Notes under the pieces: generated by a model
Told to the model about the DNA's origin: nothing
Seen by the model: only the letters and a program-made list of their open reading frames with translations
The model's database searches: none
From: a virus
Reading direction: 5' to 3' (one strand)
Length of the DNA: 21,756 bases
IMG/VR virus record: IMGVR_UViG_3300034063_000536
Coordinates: 1-21,756 of that record
Position numbers and translations under genes: made by a program
In this document: positions 7,718 to 15,195 of the stretch, one piece after another
Position numbering within the stretch: the first letter of the stretch is position 1
Layout: each line of letters starts with the position of its first letter

Positions 7718-7746
7718 ATTTTATTTAGACCTGATGCAAATGTCAA
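7718..7746 (-). promoter_or_regulatory. Sigma70-type promoter for the clamp gene
   Basis: On the minus strand TTGACA (7741-7746), 17 bases, TAAAAT (7718-7723), in the 57-base gap between the polymerase stop and the clamp start. Transcription would start close to the AAAGGAAA ribosome binding site, leaving a short leader. It would let the clamp, the 121-aa protein and the DpdA-like enzyme be expressed together by host polymerase. Confidence 0.75.
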
Positions 7747-7755
7747 TGATTATTT

Positions 7756-10425
7756 TCAATCAAATGAAAATAAATTACCGAATGTATTATCCTGTGTAGT
7801 GGATTCAAGATCCCATTCTAGAACACCTATTAAGTTATCTAGTTTGTTATTGATAATAACTGATTCCATTTCACTATGATCAAACGGTAGTTCTTGAAAC
7901 CATTTAGGTAGTCTAAGTTCGTCAGTAGGGTATGCAACTGATGTGTATCCAAGTGGATTATCTTTTACCTTACAGACAATAACTTTCATACCATCTACAA
8001 TGCCCATTGAATATTTGTCTCCGTGCATACGCTTTAATGTATTCCAATTCATACTTGCACGTACATGTCCGGGCATATTTGCCTTACCTTTTTTCTTTTC
8101 TTCTTCTTGATACTCAGTGAGATTATTAACACGCTTTGGTGTGCCTTTTTCCCAACCAGGTCTTGCTTTAAAATCTGTTCTAAACTCTTTAATTCGTTCT
8201 AATATGTCATTTTCTTTTGCGCCATTCAATACTTTATTTAGAATTTCACTAAGGAAGTTCTGCATAAATTCTGGTGTATCACTACGCTTGAGGTCTAACC
8301 CCATAGCTTTAATTTTACCAGACTTTCCCTCTGTGTCATATCTGTTACCATCTTTATCGTAATAAAGAACAGCATATCTTTTCTTAGTAATGAATAGGCC
8401 TTTACTGGCTACAATTTCTCGACCTGCCTTGATTACTTCTCCTCTTGACTTAGGGCAATGAAATGCATCTAGCATAAATTCCGGAAAGGTTGAGTTTACA
8501 TTTTCTGCAATAGTGTTATATAGCTGAATAACAATGTCTCGGTCCCATGGTATTGCTTTCTTAAGGATATCTGTTTTCAATGTTGGATATGCACTGAAGT
8601 AACATGAATCTGTATCACCGTATATAATTGATTTTCCTACGTGATCAAATTCACCAGTAATCATCTCATTTACTTTACCGGCCATATAGCGAGCAATGCT
8701 TCTTCCAGTTAAAGTAGTTGATTGGCCAATACGCTTATCAAAGAAACGGCACCCGGGATTAAGAATAGCACCGTAGAGTGAGTTAAGGTTAATCTTTTTA
8801 ACCAGTTGACGCTTGTCCCAATATTCTTCTTCAATTTCATTATTTGCTTCTTTTGCTACTTTTAACTTTTTCTGTAGTTCTTTACGTTCTGCATACCAGC
8901 GTTTTAGCAAACCTGGAATAACACCTTCACTGTCATAAGTAAAGATTGTTCCGTTGGCGCTTAACATCCAAGGCTGGTTGCTTTCGTATATTAGTTTATA
9001 TACTTCGGCAGCACTTAGCACATTGGTTTCTCCGTTTTCCCAATCAACAATAATATCAAACGCACGATCCTGCTTCATTACAGCATCATATTCTAGCGTA
9101 CCGAATAACCCTTCCCATGCAGCAGCAAATGACTTTTTGTGTATGCTCATTTGTTCTCGAATATATTTTTCTGTTTGTTCTGGTCTTAGCTGACCTACAA
9201 TAGTTTCTGGACCCATGTTTAATGCTCGAATTACACTAGGATATAGACTGTTTATATCCATTGAGCCGATCCAATCATGCAGACCTTTTTTAGGATATGC
9301 AACATATGCACCTGCTGCTTGTGTATCGCCTAATTCGTCTCTTTTAGTTCTACTTGGGACAATTAATCCTCTATGATGTGCTTCATTGATAATTGCCTGT
9401 TCGGTAACTGCTACAGCACCTAGAGTAGTTTGTAGTAGAACAGTGTTTTCATGTGCAATGGTATTTGCTAAATCAATAAATTTTAATTTTTTATCTAGTT
9501 TATCGAGCAATGCACAGTCTTGTCTGTTATATTCAATAAACTTTTTAAAATCGTTGTTATAAAGTTGATCGAGCGTACCTTCGTATACAGTTTTAGTTTC
9601 ACCGATTTCTAGTTCGCCAATGGCATCTAGACGATAGCTATGACGTTCTTCATACGTATATTTTCTATAAAGTTCGAGACTATCTAAATGAACACGGCCG
9701 ACTAAGTCATATGTTACAGCAGCCTTGCCATATTTTTCATATTCACGTTTTTTAGGAAATTGATTCCACAGACAAAACCTACGAGTATCTTCTTTTGATA
9801 GTGTTTTAGTAACACGATTTACAGTATACGGAATATCAAAGCCTTCTGAATTCCATCCACTTAAAATATCTGCATCTTCTATTAGTTGAAGAAACATTTC
9901 AAGCATTTCTGCTTCAGTTTCAAACAGATATGTATTAGGAAAATCTTTAACCTGTTCTTTTGCCTGTTCTATTGTTAGTGTTTTAGGCGGAATAGCAAGA
10001 CAGACTAACGTGTCGAGCCATTGCAAATGAACAGCAATAGCTGTAATAGGCATGAATGCATCGTCTGGGCTTGCATAGCCTCGTTCTGGATCGAAGTCTA
10101 CTTCAATGTCGAAAAATGCTACATTAAGTTTAGGTGGTTCTTGACCTAGATAGTGTTCTTCTAAAATACGAAATACAGCATTAATATCGCTTTCGTAAAG
10201 TTTATATCCACTATGGATTTTCTGTTCTTTAACAAAGTCTTTAAAGTTCTTAGTAGAAACTTTACTTAATGGTTCGTTATAGATCGAACGATATTTCCCT
10301 TTAGCATCGGGATAGTAAAAAACATATTTGGCAGGGTATTCTTGGAATAGCCTACCTTTCTTTGGATCGCGTTCAACGACTTGGATGATATCCTTATCTC
10401 GATCCCAGATGGCATCTACGTACAT
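7756..10425 (-). CDS. 43: Family B DNA polymerase (T4 gp43-like)
   Basis: An 889-residue replicative polymerase, close to the 898 of T4 gp43, with both editing and synthesis domains. Residues counted from the ATG at 10425: exonuclease motif I FFDIEVD (D106, E108), motif II GWNSEGFDIP (D197), motif III YNRQDCALL (D303); polymerase motif A SMDINSLYPS (D390), motif B KKINLNSLYG, motif C IYGDTDSCYF (D604, D606), then TKKRYAVLYYD. The last ten residues, NTFGNLFSFD, sit where T4 gp43 has its clamp-binding tail. The start is set by AAAGGAA 5 bases upstream; a 13-residue extension to 10464 is open but would translate the ribosome binding site. All catalytic residues are present and there is no intein or split. 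It is followed by the clamp gene. Confidence 0.97.
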   Translation of the reverse strand: MYVDAIWDRDKDIIQVVERDPKKGRLFQEYPAKYVFYYPDAKGKYRSIYNEPLSKVSTKNFKDFVKEQKIHSGYKLYESDINAVFRILEEHYLGQEPPKLNVAFFDIEVDFDPERGYASPDDAFMPITAIAVHLQWLDTLVCLAIPPKTLTIEQAKEQVKDFPNTYLFETEAEMLEMFLQLIEDADILSGWNSEGFDIPYTVNRVTKTLSKEDTRRFCLWNQFPKKREYEKYGKAAVTYDLVGRVHLDSLELYRKYTYEERHSYRLDAIGELEIGETKTVYEGTLDQLYNNDFKKFIEYNRQDCALLDKLDKKLKFIDLANTIAHENTVLLQTTLGAVAVTEQAIINEAHHRGLIVPSRTKRDELGDTQAAGAYVAYPKKGLHDWIGSMDINSLYPSVIRALNMGPETIVGQLRPEQTEKYIREQMSIHKKSFAAAWEGLFGTLEYDAVMKQDRAFDIIVDWENGETNVLSAAEVYKLIYESNQPWMLSANGTIFTYDSEGVIPGLLKRWYAERKELQKKLKVAKEANNEIEEEYWDKRQLVKKINLNSLYGAILNPGCRFFDKRIGQSTTLTGRSIARYMAGKVNEMITGEFDHVGKSIIYGDTDSCYFSAYPTLKTDILKKAIPWDRDIVIQLYNTIAENVNSTFPEFMLDAFHCPKSRGEVIKAGREIVASKGLFITKKRYAVLYYDKDGNRYDTEGKSGKIKAMGLDLKRSDTPEFMQNFLSEILNKVLNGAKENDILERIKEFRTDFKARPGWEKGTPKRVNNLTEYQEEEKKKGKANMPGHVRASMNWNTLKRMHGDKYSMGIVDGMKVIVCKVKDNPLGYTSVAYPTDELRLPKWFQELPFDHSEMESVIINNKLDNLIGVLEWDLESTTQDNTFGNLFSFD

Positions 10426-10427
10426 AA

Positions 10428-10437
10428 TTTTTCCTTT
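10428..10437 (-). promoter_or_regulatory. Ribosome binding site that fixes the polymerase start
   Basis: AAAGGAAAAA on the minus strand just before ATG 10425. The 70-base gap upstream (10426-10495) also holds short inverted repeats such as GATCA/TGATC and GTGA/TCAC. T4-type polymerase genes are translationally controlled here, but I see no clear operator or terminator. Confidence 0.7.
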
Positions 10438-10495
10438 ATGTGATTTGAGGCTCACAAATACCAATAGTGATCATTTTTGGCTGATCTTACCTTAC

Positions 10496-10798
10496 TCAAT
10501 ATATACTTATCAATCTAACTAGTGCAATGCTATCTATAGCGACTAATAATAAGTAATTAGCTACCATACCTGTGCTGCGTCTAGTCCAAGCAGCCCAGCA
10601 AAATATTGCACATTGTAGTATAAACAACGGATATAGAATTAAGAATGGTGGATTAGGAACAGTAATAGCCATTGTTAGGCTACAGCCTATACTCATAACC
10701 CATGCTGAGATTTCTAGTACAAATCTTAAAGGCCACTCTTTGAAATCGTTCTTTGCCCAGTTGTAAATGTTTATAAATGTATTTGAAAGTTGATCCAT
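10496..10798 (-). CDS. Small membrane protein, three transmembrane segments
   Basis: A 100-residue protein with a polar amphipathic start and three hydrophobic stretches at about 25-47, 51-70 and 77-96, separated by a Pro-rich turn (PNPPF) and a basic loop (WTRRS). This suggests an inner-membrane protein with the basic loop toward the cytoplasm. No enzyme motif is seen. Its ATG overlaps the stop of the DsbA-like gene by one base (TAATG), so the two are translated together. Possible roles include membrane changes, lysis timing or anchoring of replication; none is supported directly. Confidence 0.75.
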   Translation of the reverse strand: MDQLSNTFINIYNWAKNDFKEWPLRFVLEISAWVMSIGCSLTMAITVPNPPFLILYPLFILQCAIFCWAAWTRRSTGMVANYLLLVAIDSIALVRLISIY

Positions 10799-11070
10799 TA
10801 ATCATCTTTGCGTATATTTGCATGACCACTGATATCAACAATAGTTTCAAGGTCATCAAACTCACGGAATACCTGATCCCATTGATCTTTAAGTGCAATA
10901 CGAATTGCTTTGCGAATAACACTAGGTTTAACATCTAGTTCTTCTGCTACTGCTTTAATGGTTTCGTTCAATCCTTCAGTAAGGTCTTGAATTTCCTGCA
11001 TTACAGTAACGCCCTCAGAAACAATTTGTTTAATTTTAGCCTGCTCTGGGGCACCATATGATTTGCTCAT
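10798..11070 (-). CDS. dsbA: DsbA-like double-stranded DNA-binding protein
   Basis: A 90-residue all-helical protein of the same length and plan as T4 DsbA (89 residues), a small protein that binds DNA at T4 late promoters. A first helix (AKIKQIVSEGVTVMQEIQDL) is followed by LNETIKAVAEELDVKPSVIRKAIRIALKD, which resembles a helix-turn-helix, and FREFDDLETIVDI near the end. Identity at residue level with T4 is low, so the call rests on length, helical pattern and T4-like context. It has its own sigma70-type promoter (11090-11118) and a strong AAAGGAG ribosome binding site (11078-11084), and is coupled to the membrane protein gene downstream. Confidence 0.6.
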   Translation of the reverse strand: MSKSYGAPEQAKIKQIVSEGVTVMQEIQDLTEGLNETIKAVAEELDVKPSVIRKAIRIALKDQWDQVFREFDDLETIVDISGHANIRKDD

Positions 11071-11089
11071 ATTTTCTCCTTTATGTTTA

Positions 11090-11118
11090 ATTATAGCTTG
11101 TTAGTTGACAAAACGCAA
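11090..11118 (-). promoter_or_regulatory. Sigma70-type promoter for the DsbA-like gene
   Basis: On the minus strand TTGCGT (11113-11118), 17 bases, TATAAT (11090-11095). It lies in the 51-base gap after the 207-aa gene and is followed by AAAGGAG (11078-11084), 7 bases before the ATG. It marks the change from the putative virion block to the replication block. Confidence 0.75.
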
Positions 11119-11121
11119 CTT

Positions 11122-11745
11122 TTATTTTGCGTAAAAACCTAATCTAGTTTGTGGTAATAAATGATCAGCATCGTCGTGAGATTCTATCCAAGTATAACCG
11201 TCCGGAATTTTAATCTCATCTCCTTGCCATACTGGGATTAGTTCTTGATAAGATGTAGGATCCGGTGATGCTCTTAAATGGACTTCGATAATTTTGTCTT
11301 CTATACATTCTACATTTATGTATTCGCAATCGGATAGATAGTTTAGTATCAATGGTAACTTTATTTTTTTATCGGTTTTAATCCACTTACTAAATTTATA
11401 CAATTTAGTTAGGTCGTTAATTCCCTGCATTGCAGAAATTTGTTCCCATTTATTATTTTTCCATTTGTAATCAATACTGTATTGATTACCTTTAAATTGT
11501 TCACACCAAAAGTATCCGGGAGGAACACTAGTTAAATCAGAAGGATCTAATTTTTGTATAGAAGCACACAGCCCCATACCTCTTAAGTTATATATAGGTC
11601 TTACTATATAATTATTAAGTCTTGGTACAGGAACACCACCTGGGCCACATGTGTATCCAAATTGTTCGCTTAACCAAAGTTTGTTAAACCAATTATGATG
11701 ATGTGGAAATTTATGCCATGCTGAAACATCGTCGTCAATAATCAT
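11122..11745 (-). CDS. Conserved phage protein of unknown function, possibly ATP-grasp-like
   Basis: A 207-residue protein. The N-terminal part (HNWFNKLWLSEQFGYTCGPGG, PVPRLNNYIVRPIYNLRGMG) and the middle (PPGYFWCEQFKGNQYSIDY) resemble a family I recall from many marine phages, in which a conserved Cys-Gly-Pro-Gly and a VRPIYN-GMG segment recur. The order strand, Gly-rich loop, EQF, and a later IEVHLR strand is vaguely like ATP-grasp ligases, but no metal-binding residues can be assigned with confidence. Its start codon overlaps the stop of the -1 frame extension (ATGA, 11742-11745), so its translation may depend on ribosomes that have shifted frame at the end of the 809-aa gene. Confidence 0.75.
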   Translation of the reverse strand: MIIDDDVSAWHKFPHHHNWFNKLWLSEQFGYTCGPGGVPVPRLNNYIVRPIYNLRGMGLCASIQKLDPSDLTSVPPGYFWCEQFKGNQYSIDYKWKNNKWEQISAMQGINDLTKLYKFSKWIKTDKKIKLPLILNYLSDCEYINVECIEDKIIEVHLRASPDPTSYQELIPVWQGDEIKIPDGYTWIESHDDADHLLPQTRLGFYAK

Positions 11746-11951
11746 GTCTTCTCTATTGCGTGTTTCCTAGCAGACCATGCCATTTGAACTTTTTTCTCAG
11801 GCGTTTTATTTTTAAATTGATGATATTTATTTGGGTCAGCATCTAAAAAAGTTTGTTCCCATTGATCAAGAGGTACCTGTGGTGTTAGTTTAACAGCCGG
11901 CTTTTTCGGAGCAGGAGGTTGGGCCGGTTGTTCGGCCTCCTGCTCTTTTAC
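11742..11951 (-). CDS. -1 frameshift extension of the 809-aa protein (69 aa)
   Basis: The -1 frame after the 809-aa gene encodes 69 more residues to TGA at 11742. It starts with a Pro/Ala/Gln/Lys linker (about the first 28 residues) and ends with a folded-looking part containing VPLDQWEQTFLDADPNKY and MAWSARKHAIEKT. There is no ATG, GTG or TTG in frame between the preceding stop in this frame (12 codons before the slippery site) and a Met 57 codons in; only an ATT would serve as a separate start. It is reached by slipping at A AAA AAG, giving an 878-residue fusion. Its stop overlaps the next gene's ATG. Those points make it coding and not chance. Confidence 0.75.
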   Translation of the reverse strand, partial: VKEQEAEQPAQPPAPKKPAVKLTPQVPLDQWEQTFLDADPNKYHQFKNKTPEKKVQMAWSARKHAIEKT

Positions 11952-11957
11952 TTTTTT
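11892..11957 (-). promoter_or_regulatory. Programmed -1 ribosomal frameshift signal with stem-loop/pseudoknot
   Basis: On the minus strand the slippery heptamer A AAA AAG (11951-11957) is in the correct phase (CTA AAA AAG TAA). After a 5-base spacer (TAAAA) comes a perfect 10-bp stem: GAGCAGGAGG (11936-11945) with CCTCCTGCTC (11909-11918). The 17-base loop contains AACAACCGGC (11923-11932), which can pair at 9 of 10 positions with GCCGGCTGTT (11892-11901), giving an H-type pseudoknot with a 3-base first loop and 7-base last loop. These are the three parts of known -1 frameshift sites. Confidence 0.78.
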
Positions 11958-14377
11958 AGTTTTGACTCTAATGCTGTAGTTAAATGATTAAAATAGTTGT
12001 CCTCATTTGTTGGAACACAATTAGGAACAGTTTTTCCATTTTTCTTTTTAGTTCCTACAGGTTTGTAGCCTTTCCAACAAGGATTATCTTTAGGATCTCT
12101 TAATCCCTCTTCTACATCTTCTTCTGCACTTTTATTAGCGTTTTTAAATTTTGCCGGCATCATAGACGCCATTTTTTGAGCAGTTAGTTTATCGGACATA
12201 TTGCTTTTATGTAATCTTGCCTTATTAGATAAACCTACATAATGATGAGATGCTTTATCATATTGGTCCATTTTACTCAGTCTGTCAGGAGCAAGACTTT
12301 GTTGCCATGGCATTGCTGCGATACGATCCTTTTCGGCCCTAAACATACTTGCTCTTTGACTTGCTGCGTCTCGAGTTCTATTCAAAAGATCTGTAGATAG
12401 TTCATTTACGGGATTTTCTGCAACACCTTGCTTACCGGCATCTAATCCTTTGCCGTATAATGTCACGGCTTTACCGCCTACACCATATGGAGGATTCATT
12501 ACAGTACCTTGTTTGCCGTGTTCGACGCCAATAGCATACCAATCAATATTAGCAGCACCACCGGCCTTTTGTGCTTCACGCTTCCAGAATGATAAAGAAT
12601 CCAAGCCTTCCGCCACATTATCCCTAGCGTATTGGTCCTTCATACTGTTATAGTAATCATATATGTCTTTGTAACCATTCTTTTTAGCAGCACGTTCTAG
12701 AATACCACCAATTTTGTGATCAGCAATGCCCTGCTTTCTGAACCATGGCAGTAACCAATCGATCGGGTCACCGTCTGGGAAAATTTGACCAACAACATCT
12801 TCAACCTTGCGCCATACATCATCTAATGTTAGTTTAGGCGCTGTTGGTTTTGGTTGACGAAACATGTCCTTCATTGTAAATGAGTTTTCTTTTGGTGGCA
12901 ATTCTTTTCCAGTGCGTGGATCTAACTTAGCGCCGGTCTTTGCATTAATAGTGAATTTACCTTCCGCCAGTCCGTGTTGATCCAACATATTCGGTAAGCC
13001 CTGTGCCTTACGAGCCATATGGCGGGCCCAATCTACTTTATCGTCGTCCACGACATCAACTAACTCTGCCATCTTCTTTGCGATTAAGTTGTTTGCTGTT
13101 GATGGCTTGTACCTTTTCATATTCAACTTTTTAGCAACACTAAGATAAAGTTGTAAATCATTGCTGCCATCGCCACCATTAAAATCGCCCTGAGCAAATT
13201 CGTTTAAGGAGCCTTCCGCCACACCTTTTTGTGCAATTTTACTAGTTGCTCTAGCAATGCCGCTGGCACGTTTTTCTGCACGTTTGTTTAACCAATCTGC
13301 TTCATCGCTCCAGTCTGAACCTTTTTTTAGTTCACCGTGTGATATGTGCTGTATGGCTTTGTCTCTTGCAGATCTTGAATCACGTTGATCGTCGCCTACT
13401 TCACGACCTGCTGCTTTTGAATATGCACGTAATGTATCTTTGCTTAATTCATTTACAGGAGCTTCTGCTACACTACCTACTTTATTGAATAATTGTTGAA
13501 ACTTATCATTACCTAGAACAGACATCATTTTACTATAGTCGTCTTTACGGAATGTTATTTTATTTCCTTGAACTTTAGTATCTCTAGATAATTTATTTTG
13601 AGATATTAAACCTTGAACTAATCTTTGTCCGTCTGAACTTGCTTGAACAGTAACCATACCTGTACTAGCAATACCACGACTTGATCCGCCTACCTGTGCT
13701 TTAGCAGGATCTCTGTTGATCCTCTTTCCATCTGGTCCGATACCAATTACTTTACCGCCAGTTTTTGCTTCAGGTTCTTCTTCATCGCCGCCTGTATATA
13801 GTTCTAATCTTTCGTCTCTATCAGCATAATCTATAATGTCACGTAGTTGTCCTGTAAATTGATTAGGAATATCTAAAACAATTTTTTCTACGCCGATAAA
13901 GTCTTTATCGTTTAATATTTTTCTAATATGAGAAATTACATCTGATGCTTCGTCGGCAGCAAATGGTTTAATTTTAGCATTAGCAACAGTTACATCTTTA
14001 GGAGTTGTGCCAAAACCTCCATATGCTAACACCATCATTTCGTCATTTGGCAAACGTTTACCTCTAAATTTAAGGAACATTTGTCCACTCGGAGTTTCTA
14101 ATTCATAAAGTTTTTTTTCGTCTCTAGATTTTTGTCTTTGATTAGATTGATGTTTTTGTGTTCCACGTCCTTGTGTGCTTCCCATACCTACTGGATTACG
14201 TGGTTTTGAAACAGGAACACTTACTTTATCTTTAAGTTCCGATAATCGTCGTTGTAACATTTTTACACTACCGGGAGCAGTAGCAACATCGCTTGCACTA
14301 GTTGCACCTGCACTTGCAGTTTCTAATACATAACGAGTTTCGTTTTTAATTTTAACTTTTTTAAATTCGTTGTTCAT
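11948..14377 (-). CDS. Probable head polyprotein with repeated prohead-protease-like sites
   Basis: An 809-residue modular protein. Six short sites recur: SVAE/A (E305), GVAE/G (E388), GLAE/G (E472), NVAE/G (E590), GVAE/N (E654) and DVEE/G (E757). T4 prohead protease cuts after Glu in L/I-x-E before small residues, so these look like cleavage sites that would release pieces of about 50-120 residues plus an N-terminal 305. Two pieces begin alike (PVNELSKD at 307 and PVNELSTD at 656), showing module duplication. The last piece has a Cys pair in NPCWKGYKPVG and VPNCVPT, a motif I recall from marine phage proteins. Most modules are basic and helical. The gene ends on a -1 frameshift signal. Its start overlaps the previous stop as ATGA. 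Exact function unknown; a packaged internal protein is the best guess. Confidence 0.75.
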   Translation of the reverse strand: MNNEFKKVKIKNETRYVLETASAGATSASDVATAPGSVKMLQRRLSELKDKVSVPVSKPRNPVGMGSTQGRGTQKHQSNQRQKSRDEKKLYELETPSGQMFLKFRGKRLPNDEMMVLAYGGFGTTPKDVTVANAKIKPFAADEASDVISHIRKILNDKDFIGVEKIVLDIPNQFTGQLRDIIDYADRDERLELYTGGDEEEPEAKTGGKVIGIGPDGKRINRDPAKAQVGGSSRGIASTGMVTVQASSDGQRLVQGLISQNKLSRDTKVQGNKITFRKDDYSKMMSVLGNDKFQQLFNKVGSVAEAPVNELSKDTLRAYSKAAGREVGDDQRDSRSARDKAIQHISHGELKKGSDWSDEADWLNKRAEKRASGIARATSKIAQKGVAEGSLNEFAQGDFNGGDGSNDLQLYLSVAKKLNMKRYKPSTANNLIAKKMAELVDVVDDDKVDWARHMARKAQGLPNMLDQHGLAEGKFTINAKTGAKLDPRTGKELPPKENSFTMKDMFRQPKPTAPKLTLDDVWRKVEDVVGQIFPDGDPIDWLLPWFRKQGIADHKIGGILERAAKKNGYKDIYDYYNSMKDQYARDNVAEGLDSLSFWKREAQKAGGAANIDWYAIGVEHGKQGTVMNPPYGVGGKAVTLYGKGLDAGKQGVAENPVNELSTDLLNRTRDAASQRASMFRAEKDRIAAMPWQQSLAPDRLSKMDQYDKASHHYVGLSNKARLHKSNMSDKLTAQKMASMMPAKFKNANKSAEEDVEEGLRDPKDNPCWKGYKPVGTKKKNGKTVPNCVPTNEDNYFNHLTTALESKLKK

Positions 14378-14742
14378 TTTGTTTTATTCCAATTTGCTAC
14401 AGGGCTTACTGTGTAAGTATCGTCAGTTTCTCTACTACGCATATCGCCGTGGTTTACATCATTTACCTTAACACCTGCTGCTTTTGCAGCAACATTGATC
14501 ATATCTTGTTCTAATTGACTATATGGATGTAGTGTTTTCCATCTACCGACCCAACTTTCTTCGTCCATTTCTGGAACATTAACTCCGTCACAGGCAGCAA
14601 GAGCTAGACCTAATCTATATAATTTATAATCGCTGCTCCATCTGTCAGCGTCAGTATATTTGTTAACACCGCGAGTTGGGTTTTGTTGACGTTTAGTCAT
14701 CTTACCGCCTTTACGTTCAACAATAAATTCGTTTGCTCTCAT
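14374..14742 (-). CDS. Putative internal head protein with capsid-targeting-like N-terminus
   Basis: A 122-residue basic protein. It starts MRANEFIVE/R, which resembles the capsid-targeting peptide of T4 internal proteins (MKTYQEFIAE, cut after Glu), with I-V-E as the cleavage triplet. After it come GKMTKRQQNPTRGVNKY, a helical core with YRLGLALAACDG and SWVGRWKTLHPYSQLEQDMINVAAKAAGV, and a tail DTYTVSPVANWNK. I recall this module from marine T4-like phages, alone or inside long polyproteins like the neighbouring 809-aa product. It couples by ATGA to that gene and follows the Dps-like gene by one base. Confidence 0.7.
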   Translation of the reverse strand: MRANEFIVERKGGKMTKRQQNPTRGVNKYTDADRWSSDYKLYRLGLALAACDGVNVPEMDEESWVGRWKTLHPYSQLEQDMINVAAKAAGVKVNDVNHGDMRSRETDDTYTVSPVANWNKTK

Positions 14743-14743
14743 G

Positions 14744-15184
14744 TTAACCTTTCATGCTTGCACGTAGCATCCAACCGTGTTTTCTATGTGCATCCATGCG
14801 GCCAGCAACAAAGTCACTAAATCCATGCTCTCCGCTTGATTCACTAAGGTCAAATAACTTTTTTAAAATCATTACCATTTTTTCGTTATCTAATAAAAGT
14901 TCTTTAACCATTGCATCTTTAGGCAATATTTGTGTTTCATCTTCTACTTTAGTTAACATATCAAATCTAGCATAGCTAGCTGGAACATATGCACCTAAAC
15001 TACGAATTTTTTCTGCAAAATCGTCAATGCTCGAATAAACTTCTTCGTATATTTTGCCAAATAGGTCGTGGTATTGTAAAAAATCTGAGCCTTCAACGTT
15101 CCAATGAAACCCGTGAGCTTTTACATAAAAGCTGAATTCACTTGCAAATGCTATTTTGGCCAATTGTTGTAATTGTTCGTTCAT
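14744..15184 (-). CDS. dps: Dps/ferritin-like protein
   Basis: A 146-residue protein of the Dps family, four-helix proteins that form 12-mers, oxidise and store iron, and protect DNA. The ferroxidase ligands known from E. coli Dps align by spacing: His27 in AHGFHWNVEG, His39 in QYHDLF, Asp54 and Glu58 in SSIDDFAEKI; one acidic ligand (Asp67 in E. coli) is Gly43 here. LGAYVPAS follows as in the family. There is no Lys-rich N-terminal tail, so DNA binding of the classic kind is not expected. It lies in the probable head-protein block, 11 bases after the 974-aa gene. No clear Shine-Dalgarno sequence is seen. It could protect phage DNA from oxidative damage or be packaged. Confidence 0.88.
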   Translation of the reverse strand: MNEQLQQLAKIAFASEFSFYVKAHGFHWNVEGSDFLQYHDLFGKIYEEVYSSIDDFAEKIRSLGAYVPASYARFDMLTKVEDETQILPKDAMVKELLLDNEKMVMILKKLFDLSESSGEHGFSDFVAGRMDAHRKHGWMLRASMKG

Positions 15185-15195
15185 GATTATTTTAT

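Noticed and set aside
7699-7746. Longer clamp N-terminus starting at 7746
   Set aside because: It would translate the TTGACA/TAAAAT promoter and the AAAGGAAA site; the ATG at 7698 is well placed after the latter.
10426-10464. Longer DNA polymerase N-terminus starting at 10464
   Set aside because: It contains the AAAGGAA ribosome binding site, and the shorter form has the normal gp43-type beginning.
11909-11945. 10-bp hairpin as a terminator of the minus-strand transcript
   Set aside because: On the minus strand it is followed by CGAAAAAG, not a U-run, and lies inside an open -1 frame.
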